From contig CAIPDV010000113.1 in the NCBI GenBank assembly GCA_903863935.1, forward strand, positions 1-64,000: a DNA stretch of 64,000 bases. Reading direction: 5' to 3'. Below the pieces are notes generated by a model. It had not been told where the DNA came from, made no database searches, and was given only the letters and a program-made list of their open reading frames with translations. Source of the DNA: an uncultured Bacteroidota bacterium. Lineage in GTDB: Bacteria > Bacteroidota > Bacteroidia > JABEUT01. Below, piece after piece: positions 41,895 through 50,703 of the stretch. The number at the start of each line of letters is the position of its first letter. The first letter of the stretch is position 1. The position numbers and the translations under genes were made by a program.

Positions 41895-42809
41895 ATGAAG
41901 AAACTATTACTTTTTTCTTTTCTGAGTATTTGTATCCCATTTATGGGGTATTCACAGTATGAATTAAACCATACGCTTAACCGAAGTGAATACACAGGTG
42001 GTTTAGGGCTATCCCAATTCCTTGGTGACCTTGGTGGATCGTCACAAATCGGCACCCACTTTTTAAGGGACTTTAACCTTGGCGCAATACGGTATGGAGG
42101 ATTTTTAGGGTACCGTCGCCGTATAGGTCATGCCTGGTCTTTAAAGTTAGCCTTAACAATTGCTGAAGTATATGGTAACGACCAATTAAGTTCTAATATT
42201 TTCAGGCATAATCGTAATCAGAATTTCCGTTCAATATTATTAGAACCCTCTGCTCAGGCAGAATATCACTTTTATCAATATGACCAGCCAGGCCACCGCT
42301 ATAAGATCAGGCATGCCCATGGTTTCCGTACATTAGCTCTTGATGCGTACCTGTTTGCCGGTGTAGGGTTAGTTTATTTTAATCCACAGGGGCAATATAA
42401 TGGGGCATGGTATAACCTGCGTTCAATGAGTACTGAAGGTGAAGGATTACCTGGTGGACCTGCTAACTATTCTCAATTTGCTGTTTGTTTTCCAGCCGGT
42501 ATTGGGGTTAAATACCTTATAGATATTCAATGGAGCGTAGGTATGGAGTTGTCGGACAGGTTATGGACCAGTTCCGATTATATTGATGATACACACGGAA
42601 ATTACTTTAGCCCACAGGAAATACAAGCTTATAAAGGCCCTGTAGCAGCAGGTATTTCTCACCCTGTATTAGGTACAGTTCCCGGTCAGGATCTAGTAAA
42701 TACTGAACGCGGAGATCCTACCCATAATGATTCTTATATGTTCCTGTTCTTTACAGTGAACTACCGTCCAAACCCATATCACCGCAGAAGGAGCAGGTCT
42801 AAATTTTAA
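41895..42809 (+). CDS. DUF6089-type outer-membrane beta-barrel protein
   Basis: This encodes 304 aa. Signal peptide MKKLLLFSFLSICIPFMGYSQ. The mature part starts with GGLGLSQFLGDLGGSSQIG and continues with alternating aromatic strands (IRYGGFLGYRRRIGHAWSLKL, LLEPSAQAEYHFYQYD, YLFAGVGLVYFNPQG, PAGIGVKYLIDIQWSVGMELSDR), a small barrel typical of DUF6089/PorG-like proteins. It ends in a basic tail (YRPNPYHRRRSRSKF), so the last strand may not be the usual aromatic C-terminus. PorG-like barrels are linked to type IX secretion, which many other genes here use, but I cannot assign this one as PorG. Confidence 0.75.
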   Translation: MKKLLLFSFLSICIPFMGYSQYELNHTLNRSEYTGGLGLSQFLGDLGGSSQIGTHFLRDFNLGAIRYGGFLGYRRRIGHAWSLKLALTIAEVYGNDQLSSNIFRHNRNQNFRSILLEPSAQAEYHFYQYDQPGHRYKIRHAHGFRTLALDAYLFAGVGLVYFNPQGQYNGAWYNLRSMSTEGEGLPGGPANYSQFAVCFPAGIGVKYLIDIQWSVGMELSDRLWTSSDYIDDTHGNYFSPQEIQAYKGPVAAGISHPVLGTVPGQDLVNTERGDPTHNDSYMFLFFTVNYRPNPYHRRRSRSKF

Positions 42810-42820
42810 ATCGGTAATTT

Positions 42821-44050
42821 TTATTTTTCCAGGGAATAGATAAGTAACCCGCTTTCCAGCTTGGGTTCTATCCATGTAGATTTTGGTGGCATTTCCTTTC
42901 CTGAATCGGCTACTGCGATAAGTTCCTCAAATGAAACAGGTGAAAGACAAAAAGCAGCGGCAGCTTTTCCTGAGTCCACCATTTTTTCAATTTCAGCCAT
43001 ACTTTTTATACCGGGTGAAAATGATATTCTCTTATCATTTCGTATATTTTCAATACCCAGGATTGGTGAAAGAATATAATCAGAAAGCACACTCACATCC
43101 AGGCTATGAACAATGTCACCAGTGCTGTGTTCAATGGAAGCAATATGTACGCCATACCATTTTGAGTCTATATATAAATAGACAATTTTCTTAGCAACGG
43201 CTTCTGTTAAATGATCTAAATAGGTAACTATAAATCTATTCTTAAGTTTCTCTAAAAATAGATCCGCTGAAAGCCCATTAAGACTTTGTACCAATCGGTG
43301 ATACCCGTAAATGGTTAATTCATCGTCTGCAAAAAGCGCGGCAGTGAAGAAATTATATGCCTCGCTTCCATTGTGGTTCGGGTTAGCATCCATTCTCATT
43401 TTTGCTAATCTGGCAGAAGATGCAGCCCTGTGATGGCCATCGGCTATATAGATAGCAGGAATGTTATTGAAAAGTGAATGTATCCTCTCTATATCGTTTT
43501 GCTGATCGATTATCCATACGGAATGCTGAATACCATCTTTTATATAATCATATAAAGGAACTTCTTTGATTTTTAAATGCATAAGGTCATTTAACCCTTT
43601 ATTGTGCGGATAGGTAAGGCAAACAGGCTCTGCATTAAATTCGCATACATCAAGATATTCCTTTAGTTTTTCTTCCCTTTCTGCAAGGGTTTGTTCATGA
43701 ATCTTAATGATGTTATTATTATAATCTTCCACTGAAGCCAACCCGATAATGCCAGTGTGGTGCCGTCCGTTTTTTACCTGGCGGTATATGTAATAACAAG
43801 GGGCCGGGTCCTGTAAAAAGGTGTGGGCAGAAATAGATTCCTTATATCTTTTTTTTATTGACTGTAATCGGTCTTCAGGTGACTGAGATGCAATTTCAAT
43901 AGGATGAATTACCTGCAAAAATGAAATAGGATTAGTTGATAAAATATGCTTTATTTCATCTTTGCTGTACCGCTCAACAGAATGTGTGGCAACATCTGCC
44001 ACCAATTCCGGAGCAGGTCGGAAGGCTCTAAATGGGTTAATAATACTCAT
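42821..44050 (-). CDS. DUF1015 family protein (HTH-containing/SAM-linked type)
   Basis: This encodes 409 aa. Start MSIINPFRAFRPAPELVADVATHSVERYSKDE matches the family N-terminus. Other conserved parts are PAPCYYIYRQVKNGRHHTGIIGLASVEDY (near 83-111), IYIADGHHRAASSARL (near 200-215) and FFTAALFADDELTIYGYHRLV. The family is cytoplasmic and of uncertain function; in many genomes it sits beside serine/phosphoglycerate metabolism genes. Here it follows lepB by 21 nt in the same direction and is probably in one operon with it. Confidence 0.88.
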   Translation of the reverse strand: MSIINPFRAFRPAPELVADVATHSVERYSKDEIKHILSTNPISFLQVIHPIEIASQSPEDRLQSIKKRYKESISAHTFLQDPAPCYYIYRQVKNGRHHTGIIGLASVEDYNNNIIKIHEQTLAEREEKLKEYLDVCEFNAEPVCLTYPHNKGLNDLMHLKIKEVPLYDYIKDGIQHSVWIIDQQNDIERIHSLFNNIPAIYIADGHHRAASSARLAKMRMDANPNHNGSEAYNFFTAALFADDELTIYGYHRLVQSLNGLSADLFLEKLKNRFIVTYLDHLTEAVAKKIVYLYIDSKWYGVHIASIEHSTGDIVHSLDVSVLSDYILSPILGIENIRNDKRISFSPGIKSMAEIEKMVDSGKAAAAFCLSPVSFEELIAVADSGKEMPPKSTWIEPKLESGLLIYSLEK

Positions 44051-44071
44051 TGGGGTTGCAAATTTATGCTA

Positions 44072-45136
44072 TTACCTGACAGAAGTGAAGGAACGCTTCC
44101 AATTTATTCCACCCCATTTCAATTTTGACAGGCTTTGCTTGAGTGAACAAAGTATAAAAGATGCTTTCCCGATTATATGGTCTTCCGGAACAAAGCCCCA
44201 GAAGCGGGAATCGTCAGAATTATCACGGTTATCGCCCATAACAAAGTAATAATTCATTTTAAAGGTGTAGGTGCTTGCATAGGCTCCGTCGATGAAAATA
44301 GAATCATTCCGGATATCCATTTTGTGTTTTTCGTAATGGGTTATTATACGGGAATAAAAATCAATACTGTCTATATTCAAACGGATTGTTTTTCCTTTTT
44401 GCGGAATAATTACAGGGCCGTAATTATCTTTATTCCAATGTGCAAACTTGCCTCCGGGGAACATATCATTTGTGGCATATTGCTGGGAAATTTGCTTTAC
44501 CAGAAGTATATTACTCATCTTGCTCACCGAATCGGCTTCTGCTGCAGTAAGTAGAAAGATGTATTTATTATCCGATGAAACCATTCCACCTTCGGTTACA
44601 TGGAACATATTGTAGAGTAATGCAGCAAGCGTATCGTGGGTAGAATAAACCTCATAGGAGTATTTTGCATGGGGAGGTGAGGCTACGGCAATTTTGTTGA
44701 CCATAACGGTTTTTCCTGTTATTTCAATAGTATCTCCCGGTAACCCAATGCATCGTTTTACAAAATTCGATTTTTTATCTACCGGCGGCCCGTCTTCATC
44801 CGGAAAGTTAAATACCAGTACATCATTCCTTTTTATTTTTTCAATACCGGGAAGTCGGAAGTAAGGTAACTCCAGCCATGTTAAATAAGAGGGTTTGTTT
44901 TCGGAAAAAGGCATCCTGTTTTTTGTGAATGGAATAGATAATAGGGTCTGAGGAAAACGCGGACCGTAAACAAACTTATTAACCCAGATAAAATCTCCGG
45001 CCATCAGTTCATTTTCCATGGAGGAGGAAGGAATGAAATAAGTTTCACCAATAAAATTCTGGATCAACAGAACCGTTAGTGTAAGAACCGACAGCCAGAT
45101 AAAGATTAATTTAATGGTGGGTTTTTTTACAGGCAC
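44072..45136 (-). CDS. lepB: Signal peptidase I
   Basis: This encodes 354 aa, a long form typical of Bacteroidota. An N-terminal membrane anchor (about residues 9-29) precedes the catalytic domain. The Ser/Lys dyad is Ser39 in PSSSMENEL and Lys127 in [10 protein letters not shown]; the terminal box [26 protein letters not shown] is also present. About 100 residues between the box near 127 and the MGDN box form the large insertion seen in Bacteroidota enzymes. It cleaves signal peptides of exported proteins, including the many T9SS cargo proteins here, on the outer face of the inner membrane. Confidence 0.95.
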   Translation of the reverse strand: MPVKKPTIKLIFIWLSVLTLTVLLIQNFIGETYFIPSSSMENELMAGDFIWVNKFVYGPRFPQTLLSIPFTKNRMPFSENKPSYLTWLELPYFRLPGIEKIKRNDVLVFNFPDEDGPPVDKKSNFVKRCIGLPGDTIEITGKTVMVNKIAVASPPHAKYSYEVYSTHDTLAALLYNMFHVTEGGMVSSDNKYIFLLTAAEADSVSKMSNILLVKQISQQYATNDMFPGGKFAHWNKDNYGPVIIPQKGKTIRLNIDSIDFYSRIITHYEKHKMDIRNDSIFIDGAYASTYTFKMNYYFVMGDNRDNSDDSRFWGFVPEDHIIGKASFILCSLKQSLSKLKWGGINWKRSFTSVR

Positions 45137-45215
45137 AGGAAGCAGTTAAACGTTGCGAATTATTAATTTATTCCGGACATAACTAATAGTTTAGTACGTA
45201 TAACCGGATTGAAAG

Positions 45216-46013
45216 TTAGAATATCTTCCCGATTTTAAATATAAGCGTGTTCAGGCGGAAAACCACATCATTGGAGCCTTGCGTATTGCCTGTATAATGC
45301 AATGGCGAAAGGCCGTAATTATATTCAAAATTGGCATACCAGCCTCTCTTCTTTTTCTTTTTAGTATTGCGTTGGTACCCTATGCTTACCTCAAAAATAC
45401 TGCTTCCAAATGGGGAAAGTATTCTGTAAATAGTTGACACATCTCTTTCGCCTGACCAAACAAGATAACCGGTGTTATTATTAGTTACCTGGGAATAGGT
45501 GTATGAAATATATCTCCATTTCCAGCCGGCTGTCATATAAACACTTCGGTTTTTGCGGTCTGTCGGTCCTATTGGGAATTTATAAAGTACAGGCACATGG
45601 ATCTCATTCATGGATATGGAATGGCTATATGCAAAGTTTCCGTCGTAAAGAAAGGAGGTGTTTGGTCCAAAAAAATATGAATTAAAGGAAACTCCATCTT
45701 TCAAAATTTCAAGCCCAACTTGAATATAAGAGCGTTTTTGTACCGGAATTTCTTCAATTACCCCGAAAGTGTATCCTGAATTTGCCGAAATTCCGCTTAC
45801 ATAATAGTTATAATACCCTGAGGTTCCCGCAAATCCGAAAACCAATCCTGCATCAATACTCGTTTTCCACGGCCTGCCGCTAGGTGCCTCATATGTAGGT
45901 GGAGTTGCCACACCTCCATCATGATATAGATAGGTAGAGTTTTGTCCGATACCTTTACCACAGATCAATATAAAAAGTAAAAATAACGGACTAAGAATTT
46001 TCCTAAAGGTCAT
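45216..46013 (-). CDS. Outer-membrane beta-barrel protein (porin-like)
   Basis: This encodes 265 aa. Signal peptide MTFRKILSPLFLLFILICGKGIGQ. The mature chain has alternating aromatic strands (SIDAGLVFGFAG, YIQVGLEILKDGVSF, EIHVPVLYKFPIG, VYMTAGWKWRYISYTYSQ, FEVSIGYQRN, WYANFEYNYGLSPLHYTG) and ends LIFKIGKIF with a terminal Phe, as expected for BAM-dependent barrels. It resembles the outer-membrane PorT-like family of Bacteroidota. It contains an unusual run KKKKKR in one turn. It lies between lepB (79 nt downstream) and the APC permease (28 nt upstream) on the same strand. Confidence 0.7.
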   Translation of the reverse strand: MTFRKILSPLFLLFILICGKGIGQNSTYLYHDGGVATPPTYEAPSGRPWKTSIDAGLVFGFAGTSGYYNYYVSGISANSGYTFGVIEEIPVQKRSYIQVGLEILKDGVSFNSYFFGPNTSFLYDGNFAYSHSISMNEIHVPVLYKFPIGPTDRKNRSVYMTAGWKWRYISYTYSQVTNNNTGYLVWSGERDVSTIYRILSPFGSSIFEVSIGYQRNTKKKKKRGWYANFEYNYGLSPLHYTGNTQGSNDVVFRLNTLIFKIGKIF

Positions 46014-46041
46014 CTTTATATTTTGGCGATAAAAGACAAAT

Positions 46042-48009
46042 TTACGAATTTACCCTCAATCTGCTGTTTTTGATACCGTAGGTGAAGTAGATAACCATTC
46101 CAATAATGAGCCAAACGATAAACCGCATCCAGTTGGTAAGGCCAAGTTCGGTTATTAAATAGAAGCAGGAAAGAAGTCCCAAAACAGGTATGAGTGAAAG
46201 TTTTTTTACAAAGCTTGCTATAGTCATTACAATGGATACTATAATAAAGATCCAGAAAGTGATGTTATCGGCAAAAACGCTCCATCCCGAATTATATGCT
46301 AATGATTCTATATAGCTAGAGTGTCCTGTTTTATAAGAGTAAATTGAATCATTTGCTTGTGAAAGTTCCTTTATCCTGATATCCTTTGCTTCTTGACTAA
46401 TTGAAACAGGAGGAGCATGTTGTTCAACTTTTACATCGTCCCAGTATTGGAAAAATTGATCAAATTGGTCTGGGGTAAGAGAGTTGACCAATTCATCCGG
46501 AGCTTTTAAAGACCTTGAGTGAACAAAGTCATAGCATTTGCTGGTATTAAAAACTAGTGCGATTCCGGTAACAAGTATCATTAAAAGTCCAATCCAGTAC
46601 TTACCGTTAATATAAGGCACCCTGAATTTACCTTTTACTTTTTCTTCTCTTGGCAGTAAAAGTATTCCCCCGCAAACCAATGCAAATGCAAAGAGTGTGC
46701 CAATGCTGGTTAAGTCAGTTACTAAATCCGAATCAAGAAAGAGGGCGGGAATACCAACCATTAAACCTGTCATAATGGTTGCAAAACCCGGAGTGTGGTA
46801 TTTGGGGTGCAGTTTCGAAAAGCGTTTAGGTAATAAACCATCACGGCTCATACTCATCCAAATTCTGGGTTGCCCCAACTGGAAAACCAATAATACGCTG
46901 GTGGTGGCAATAACGGCACTAAGGGCAATTATACCACTAAGCCAGTTCAATCCTTTTTGTTGGAAAGCATCGGCAAGGAAATCGCCTACATTCAGATGGG
47001 TATAGTTCACCATTCCGGTTAAAACAAGTGCCAATACGATATATAAAATGGTACAGATAATTAGCGAATACATCATTCCTCTCGGTAAATCCCGTTGTGG
47101 GTTTTTACATTCTTCTGCCGTAGTGGAAATGGCATCAAAACCGATGTAGGCAAAGAACACATCCGACACGCCCCGCATAACACCTCCAAAACCATTCGGG
47201 ACAAATGGGGTCCAGTTGGCGGTATTGACGTAGAAAAACCCGATTGCTATTACAAGCATTATTACAATCAACTTAAAGGCGACCATCAAATTACTCGAGG
47301 TTCGTGATTCACGTATACCGACAAACACCAGCCATGTGATAAAAAATGTAACAACTAAAGCAGGAAGATTTATGATAAATGGTACTGAACCTATATGTGG
47401 TGCGGAGTTCCAGAGTGATTGCATGCCTGCAACATCATCAGGTATTTTGGCATGTTTTGCTGCCAAATCTACAAATTGGTTGTGCCCTAAATAAATCTGG
47501 CGGAAACTATTGGCAAGGTAATCGGGAATGTGGAGATTAATGCTGGTATTCGGAAATCGTAGATGGATTCCGGCATTCATCTTATCCAGAAAGCTTGTGA
47601 AGTTGCTGGACCAGGAGTTGGCCACTACAATGTTTCCAATGGCATATTCCATAATTAAATCCCAACCAATTATCCAGGCGATAATTTCGCCAAAGGCTAC
47701 GTATGAGTAAGTATAGGCACTACCCGAAATAGGCACACGCGAAGCAAACTCAGCATAGCAAATAGCAGAAAATCCGCATACTACCGCGGTTATCATAAAC
47801 AGAAAAATAACCCCGGGGCCTCCATAAAAGCAAGCTTTTCCTACAGTGGAAAATATACCGGCTCCAATAATAGCAGCAATTCCAAGAGCCGTTAAATCAC
47901 GAACTGAGAGCACCCTGTTCAGGGCATTACCATTTGCGCCGTGCTCATCTTTCTCAAGCTGTGCAAGGATTTGCTCTTGCGATTTTTTCCGGAATAGTTT
48001 TTCTCTCAT
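46042..48009 (-). CDS. APC-family (cationic) amino acid permease with large C-terminal loop
   Basis: This encodes 655 aa, longer than typical CAT-type permeases. The transport core starts VLSVRDLTALGIAAIIGAGIFSTVG (near 33-57), with the unwound helix 1 motif GAGIF, and includes YAEFASRVPISGSAYTYSYVAFGE and VFFAYIGFDAISTTAEECKNPQRDLP, which are the CAT-family signatures. After helix ~12 there is a hydrophilic stretch of about 75 residues (roughly 500-575: DELVNSLTPDQFDQFF...SQEAKDIRIKELSQ), then three more membrane segments. Its start overlaps the stop of the upstream membrane protein gene by 4 nt (ATGA), implying translational coupling. Substrate is not determined; cationic or neutral amino acids are likely. 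Confidence 0.88.
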   Translation of the reverse strand: MREKLFRKKSQEQILAQLEKDEHGANGNALNRVLSVRDLTALGIAAIIGAGIFSTVGKACFYGGPGVIFLFMITAVVCGFSAICYAEFASRVPISGSAYTYSYVAFGEIIAWIIGWDLIMEYAIGNIVVANSWSSNFTSFLDKMNAGIHLRFPNTSINLHIPDYLANSFRQIYLGHNQFVDLAAKHAKIPDDVAGMQSLWNSAPHIGSVPFIINLPALVVTFFITWLVFVGIRESRTSSNLMVAFKLIVIMLVIAIGFFYVNTANWTPFVPNGFGGVMRGVSDVFFAYIGFDAISTTAEECKNPQRDLPRGMMYSLIICTILYIVLALVLTGMVNYTHLNVGDFLADAFQQKGLNWLSGIIALSAVIATTSVLLVFQLGQPRIWMSMSRDGLLPKRFSKLHPKYHTPGFATIMTGLMVGIPALFLDSDLVTDLTSIGTLFAFALVCGGILLLPREEKVKGKFRVPYINGKYWIGLLMILVTGIALVFNTSKCYDFVHSRSLKAPDELVNSLTPDQFDQFFQYWDDVKVEQHAPPVSISQEAKDIRIKELSQANDSIYSYKTGHSSYIESLAYNSGWSVFADNITFWIFIIVSIVMTIASFVKKLSLIPVLGLLSCFYLITELGLTNWMRFIVWLIIGMVIYFTYGIKNSRLRVNS

Positions 48010-49700
48010 TCGCCTTTTACCTGTGACTTATTTTTGGTTATTAGCAGCAGCAAAATAAACATAAATGGAATAACCACCGACTTGTACCTTTCAATTCCTC
48101 CTAATATGGGGGTTACCAAACCAATCAGAGTAAGCATCATAAAGCTATAGGTAAAGCATAGCAGAACCAAATCTTTGTTTTGTATTGGCCGTCTTATAAA
48201 GAATAACGATAGTATAATTACGAATAAAACGAAAATATTTTCGGCACAATAAATGGCAGTCATAGCGGAATGCAAGTGCCAGGGGTAGGGTTGGAGCATA
48301 GAGATATTCAGGGCAGAAGGAATATGTGCAAATAGGCTGGTAAAGGTTGGTTTTATTGGTTCTATATACAAGCGACTGTTGGCGACCTCAATATACGTGT
48401 ATACCCAATAGATGGTACTACTATCCGGAGTTGATAAATTAATTTTGTCTTTGCTTTTCGAGTCAATAATGGAGAAATATATGTTGCTGTCCCTCGCAAT
48501 TGAATGAATAGTATCTTTCTTGCCAACCGTGATTTTTGAAAAATGAGTTCCCCTCTGTAATAAAAATGGGATTTTTTCATTTTTGGTCCATTCCCGATAA
48601 ACAATAGGATTACTAGCAAGGTATTGTAACCCTTTGTTATGAAGCAGACTGTCACCTTCTTTTGTGAGTGGATTCAATTTGTTGGAATCGGCCACGCTGA
48701 TGAGCGCATATACATTTCCATCGGCCATATTGCCATATTTAATATTAGAAAGGTAGATACCGCCTTTACTTGTTCTGTTGAAATCCATTTGTTTGTCGGC
48801 TATCATTTGCAAGGGGTTTACTTTGCCCGAAAACATGAGATGTCCCAACGTTCCGGCACCAATATATAGCAGCAATGTAAAAGTGTAATTAACGACAGGA
48901 TGTTTTTTGAAAAATTCTTTTTTTTCAATTAAAAATTGTGCCACCAGACAGGGCAAAAGGCAAAGCAGTGTATAGGCTTTGGCTTCGAAAAGAATTCCAA
49001 ACCCTATAAGTATTAAAATAATTTGCATCCCCCGTTTAGGGCGACTGATAATTGACGACTGCACATGGTTTACTAATTGGAAAAAATAATAGATTGACAA
49101 GCCCAACCCAAGCCATACCAGAGCCTCTTTCAGGATTCCGGAACTCCATAAAATAACAGACGGGAAAAGAAAAATGGCTGCGAAGAGCAATTTTGTTTTG
49201 TATTGCAAGAATGGTACAAAAGCTTTATAAACATAAGTAAGTCCAACTAACGAAATAAAACAAAACAGTATAACATGTACTCCGTAATGTTCATGCGACA
49301 AGAGCATCATAACAGCATTCAGGCGGATAATAAAATGGCTGTTATTATAGAGGGTGGAATCATAGCCATTGTCCCAACTATTCATAGTGTGGTACATGGT
49401 CTGGTAATGAATATCCTTGTCGCCAATGCCAGTAAGAAGCGTGAAATAGTCTTTTGCACTCGTGTGCAGCGTTCCGAACATCATTCGGGCATCATCGTAA
49501 TATTTGAAAATATCGCTGGTGACGCGGTTTTTGTAAATGTGGGTATAAATGTACCACAGCGCAATTCCAAAAAACAGTTTCAGGTAAAACGCACCCAGAA
49601 AATGCCGGTTGTTAAACCCTGACGCACTAAACCATGTACTTTTTAGTATAATGGCCGAAAAGAGCAGCAGGTAGAAAGTGCAAAATAAAATATCGGACAT
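48006..49700 (-). CDS. Polytopic membrane protein of unknown function (Wzy/GT-C-like appearance)
   Basis: About 564 aa from ATG 49700 (an in-frame TTG at 49724 is an alternative). About ten to eleven membrane segments. Notable stretches are FKYYDDARMMFGTLH in a loop after helix 2 (an acidic pair near residue 62), FPSVILWSSGILKEALVWLGLGL (near 170), and a long periplasmic loop of about 120 aa (roughly 285-425) before the last helices. Acidic first loops and the P-S-V-x-W-S-S-G-I-x-K motif are typical of polysaccharide polymerase and GT-C-like membrane proteins in Bacteroidota, but I cannot assign a family. Coupled by a 4-nt overlap to the APC permease. Confidence 0.5.
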   Translation of the reverse strand: MSDILFCTFYLLLFSAIILKSTWFSASGFNNRHFLGAFYLKLFFGIALWYIYTHIYKNRVTSDIFKYYDDARMMFGTLHTSAKDYFTLLTGIGDKDIHYQTMYHTMNSWDNGYDSTLYNNSHFIIRLNAVMMLLSHEHYGVHVILFCFISLVGLTYVYKAFVPFLQYKTKLLFAAIFLFPSVILWSSGILKEALVWLGLGLSIYYFFQLVNHVQSSIISRPKRGMQIILILIGFGILFEAKAYTLLCLLPCLVAQFLIEKKEFFKKHPVVNYTFTLLLYIGAGTLGHLMFSGKVNPLQMIADKQMDFNRTSKGGIYLSNIKYGNMADGNVYALISVADSNKLNPLTKEGDSLLHNKGLQYLASNPIVYREWTKNEKIPFLLQRGTHFSKITVGKKDTIHSIARDSNIYFSIIDSKSKDKINLSTPDSSTIYWVYTYIEVANSRLYIEPIKPTFTSLFAHIPSALNISMLQPYPWHLHSAMTAIYCAENIFVLFVIILSLFFIRRPIQNKDLVLLCFTYSFMMLTLIGLVTPILGGIERYKSVVIPFMFILLLLITKNKSQVKGE

Positions 49701-49915
49701 CTGTAAGAGAAATGATTTTCTCAAAAATAACTAAAACAGAGATAAGTGATGAACTGTTGTATTAACTAATTTTTTATGCTCATCTCTGATCGCTCAATAC
49801 TTTTTATGTCTGGTTCTTATTGTCTTATAAATTAATTATGATGGCACTGATAATTATCAGCTAACAAGAAGGATTGCATACATACTATTGTGAAACTCAA
49901 CTAACGCCTATGTTA

Positions 49916-50482
49916 ATGAAAAAAATCAGTTTGCTTTTTTCTGTTTGCTGTGTTATGGTCGCCTGCAACCAGTCCCCTAAATCAAGGGCTTTCGATGCAT
50001 TTAAGAAAAAAATACCGATGCTTAAATTGCCTTATAAAAAGGCATGTTCCGATACGGTTGGCTATTTAAAGTTGAATATACCAGACAGTATTTTAAAAAA
50101 ATATGCTCCACCGGGAACTACCGGTATTATAGGGATGATAAAGGATACAGATTTTTATACGGCAATAGTGTATTCCGTTAAAGGCGATATTGATTACCCT
50201 GTTGTACAGACTTATAATGCCGAAGGGGATTCACTCAATAACATTGGCATTATGGAGGGCACCTGTTGTGGTAATTCGGCTAATTGCAGTGGAACTTTCT
50301 GGGGTGAAATTTCAAAAGATCTCACCATCTCCCTGCATGATTCTGAAAAAGTTTTTGAGATGGATAAAGCGGGAAATTATTCTACCATTAAGTTTAAAAA
50401 CATTAATAACACGCAGGTTTACAATATAACCAACGATGGCTACCTCCGCCTGAAAAACGCTGGAAGTGGTGCTGTAAAGTAA
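49916..50482 (+). CDS. Putative lipoprotein, unknown function
   Basis: This encodes 188 aa from ATG 49916 (ATG 49910 also possible). The lipobox is CCVMVAC with the acylated Cys near residue 17. The mature protein has no family I recognise: KIPMLKLPYKKACSDTVGYLKLNIPDSIL, then TTGIIGMIKDTDFYTAIVYSV, EGTCCGNSANCSGTFWGEI and a C-terminal YNITNDGYLRLKN. A cluster of Cys residues (CC...C) in the middle could form disulfides. Isolated gene; no operon partner within 200 nt. Confidence 0.65.
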   Translation: MKKISLLFSVCCVMVACNQSPKSRAFDAFKKKIPMLKLPYKKACSDTVGYLKLNIPDSILKKYAPPGTTGIIGMIKDTDFYTAIVYSVKGDIDYPVVQTYNAEGDSLNNIGIMEGTCCGNSANCSGTFWGEISKDLTISLHDSEKVFEMDKAGNYSTIKFKNINNTQVYNITNDGYLRLKNAGSGAVK

Positions 50483-50676
50483 AATTTAAATGGCAGCCGT
50501 TGTTTAAATGGTTTGTAAATCAATGGAAATATATTGCAGATAAAGAACGTATTGCAATTACTGGATTATTAAAAAGCTTCTTCCTTGATTTTATTAACCG
50601 TTAATGGATTTGCCTGAATTTATCAACAGATTGCAATAAATACCAATTTATTAATGCAGGAGTTTTAGAGTTAACA

Positions 50677-50684
50677 TATCTTTG
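50677..50684 (+). promoter_or_regulatory. Bacteroidota -7 element TATCTTTG for purL
   Basis: A perfect TAnnTTTG followed by CGG, 19 nt before the purL start. No clear -33 TTG. Confidence 0.45.
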
Positions 50685-50703
50685 CGGCACATAAAATGAA
50701 CAT

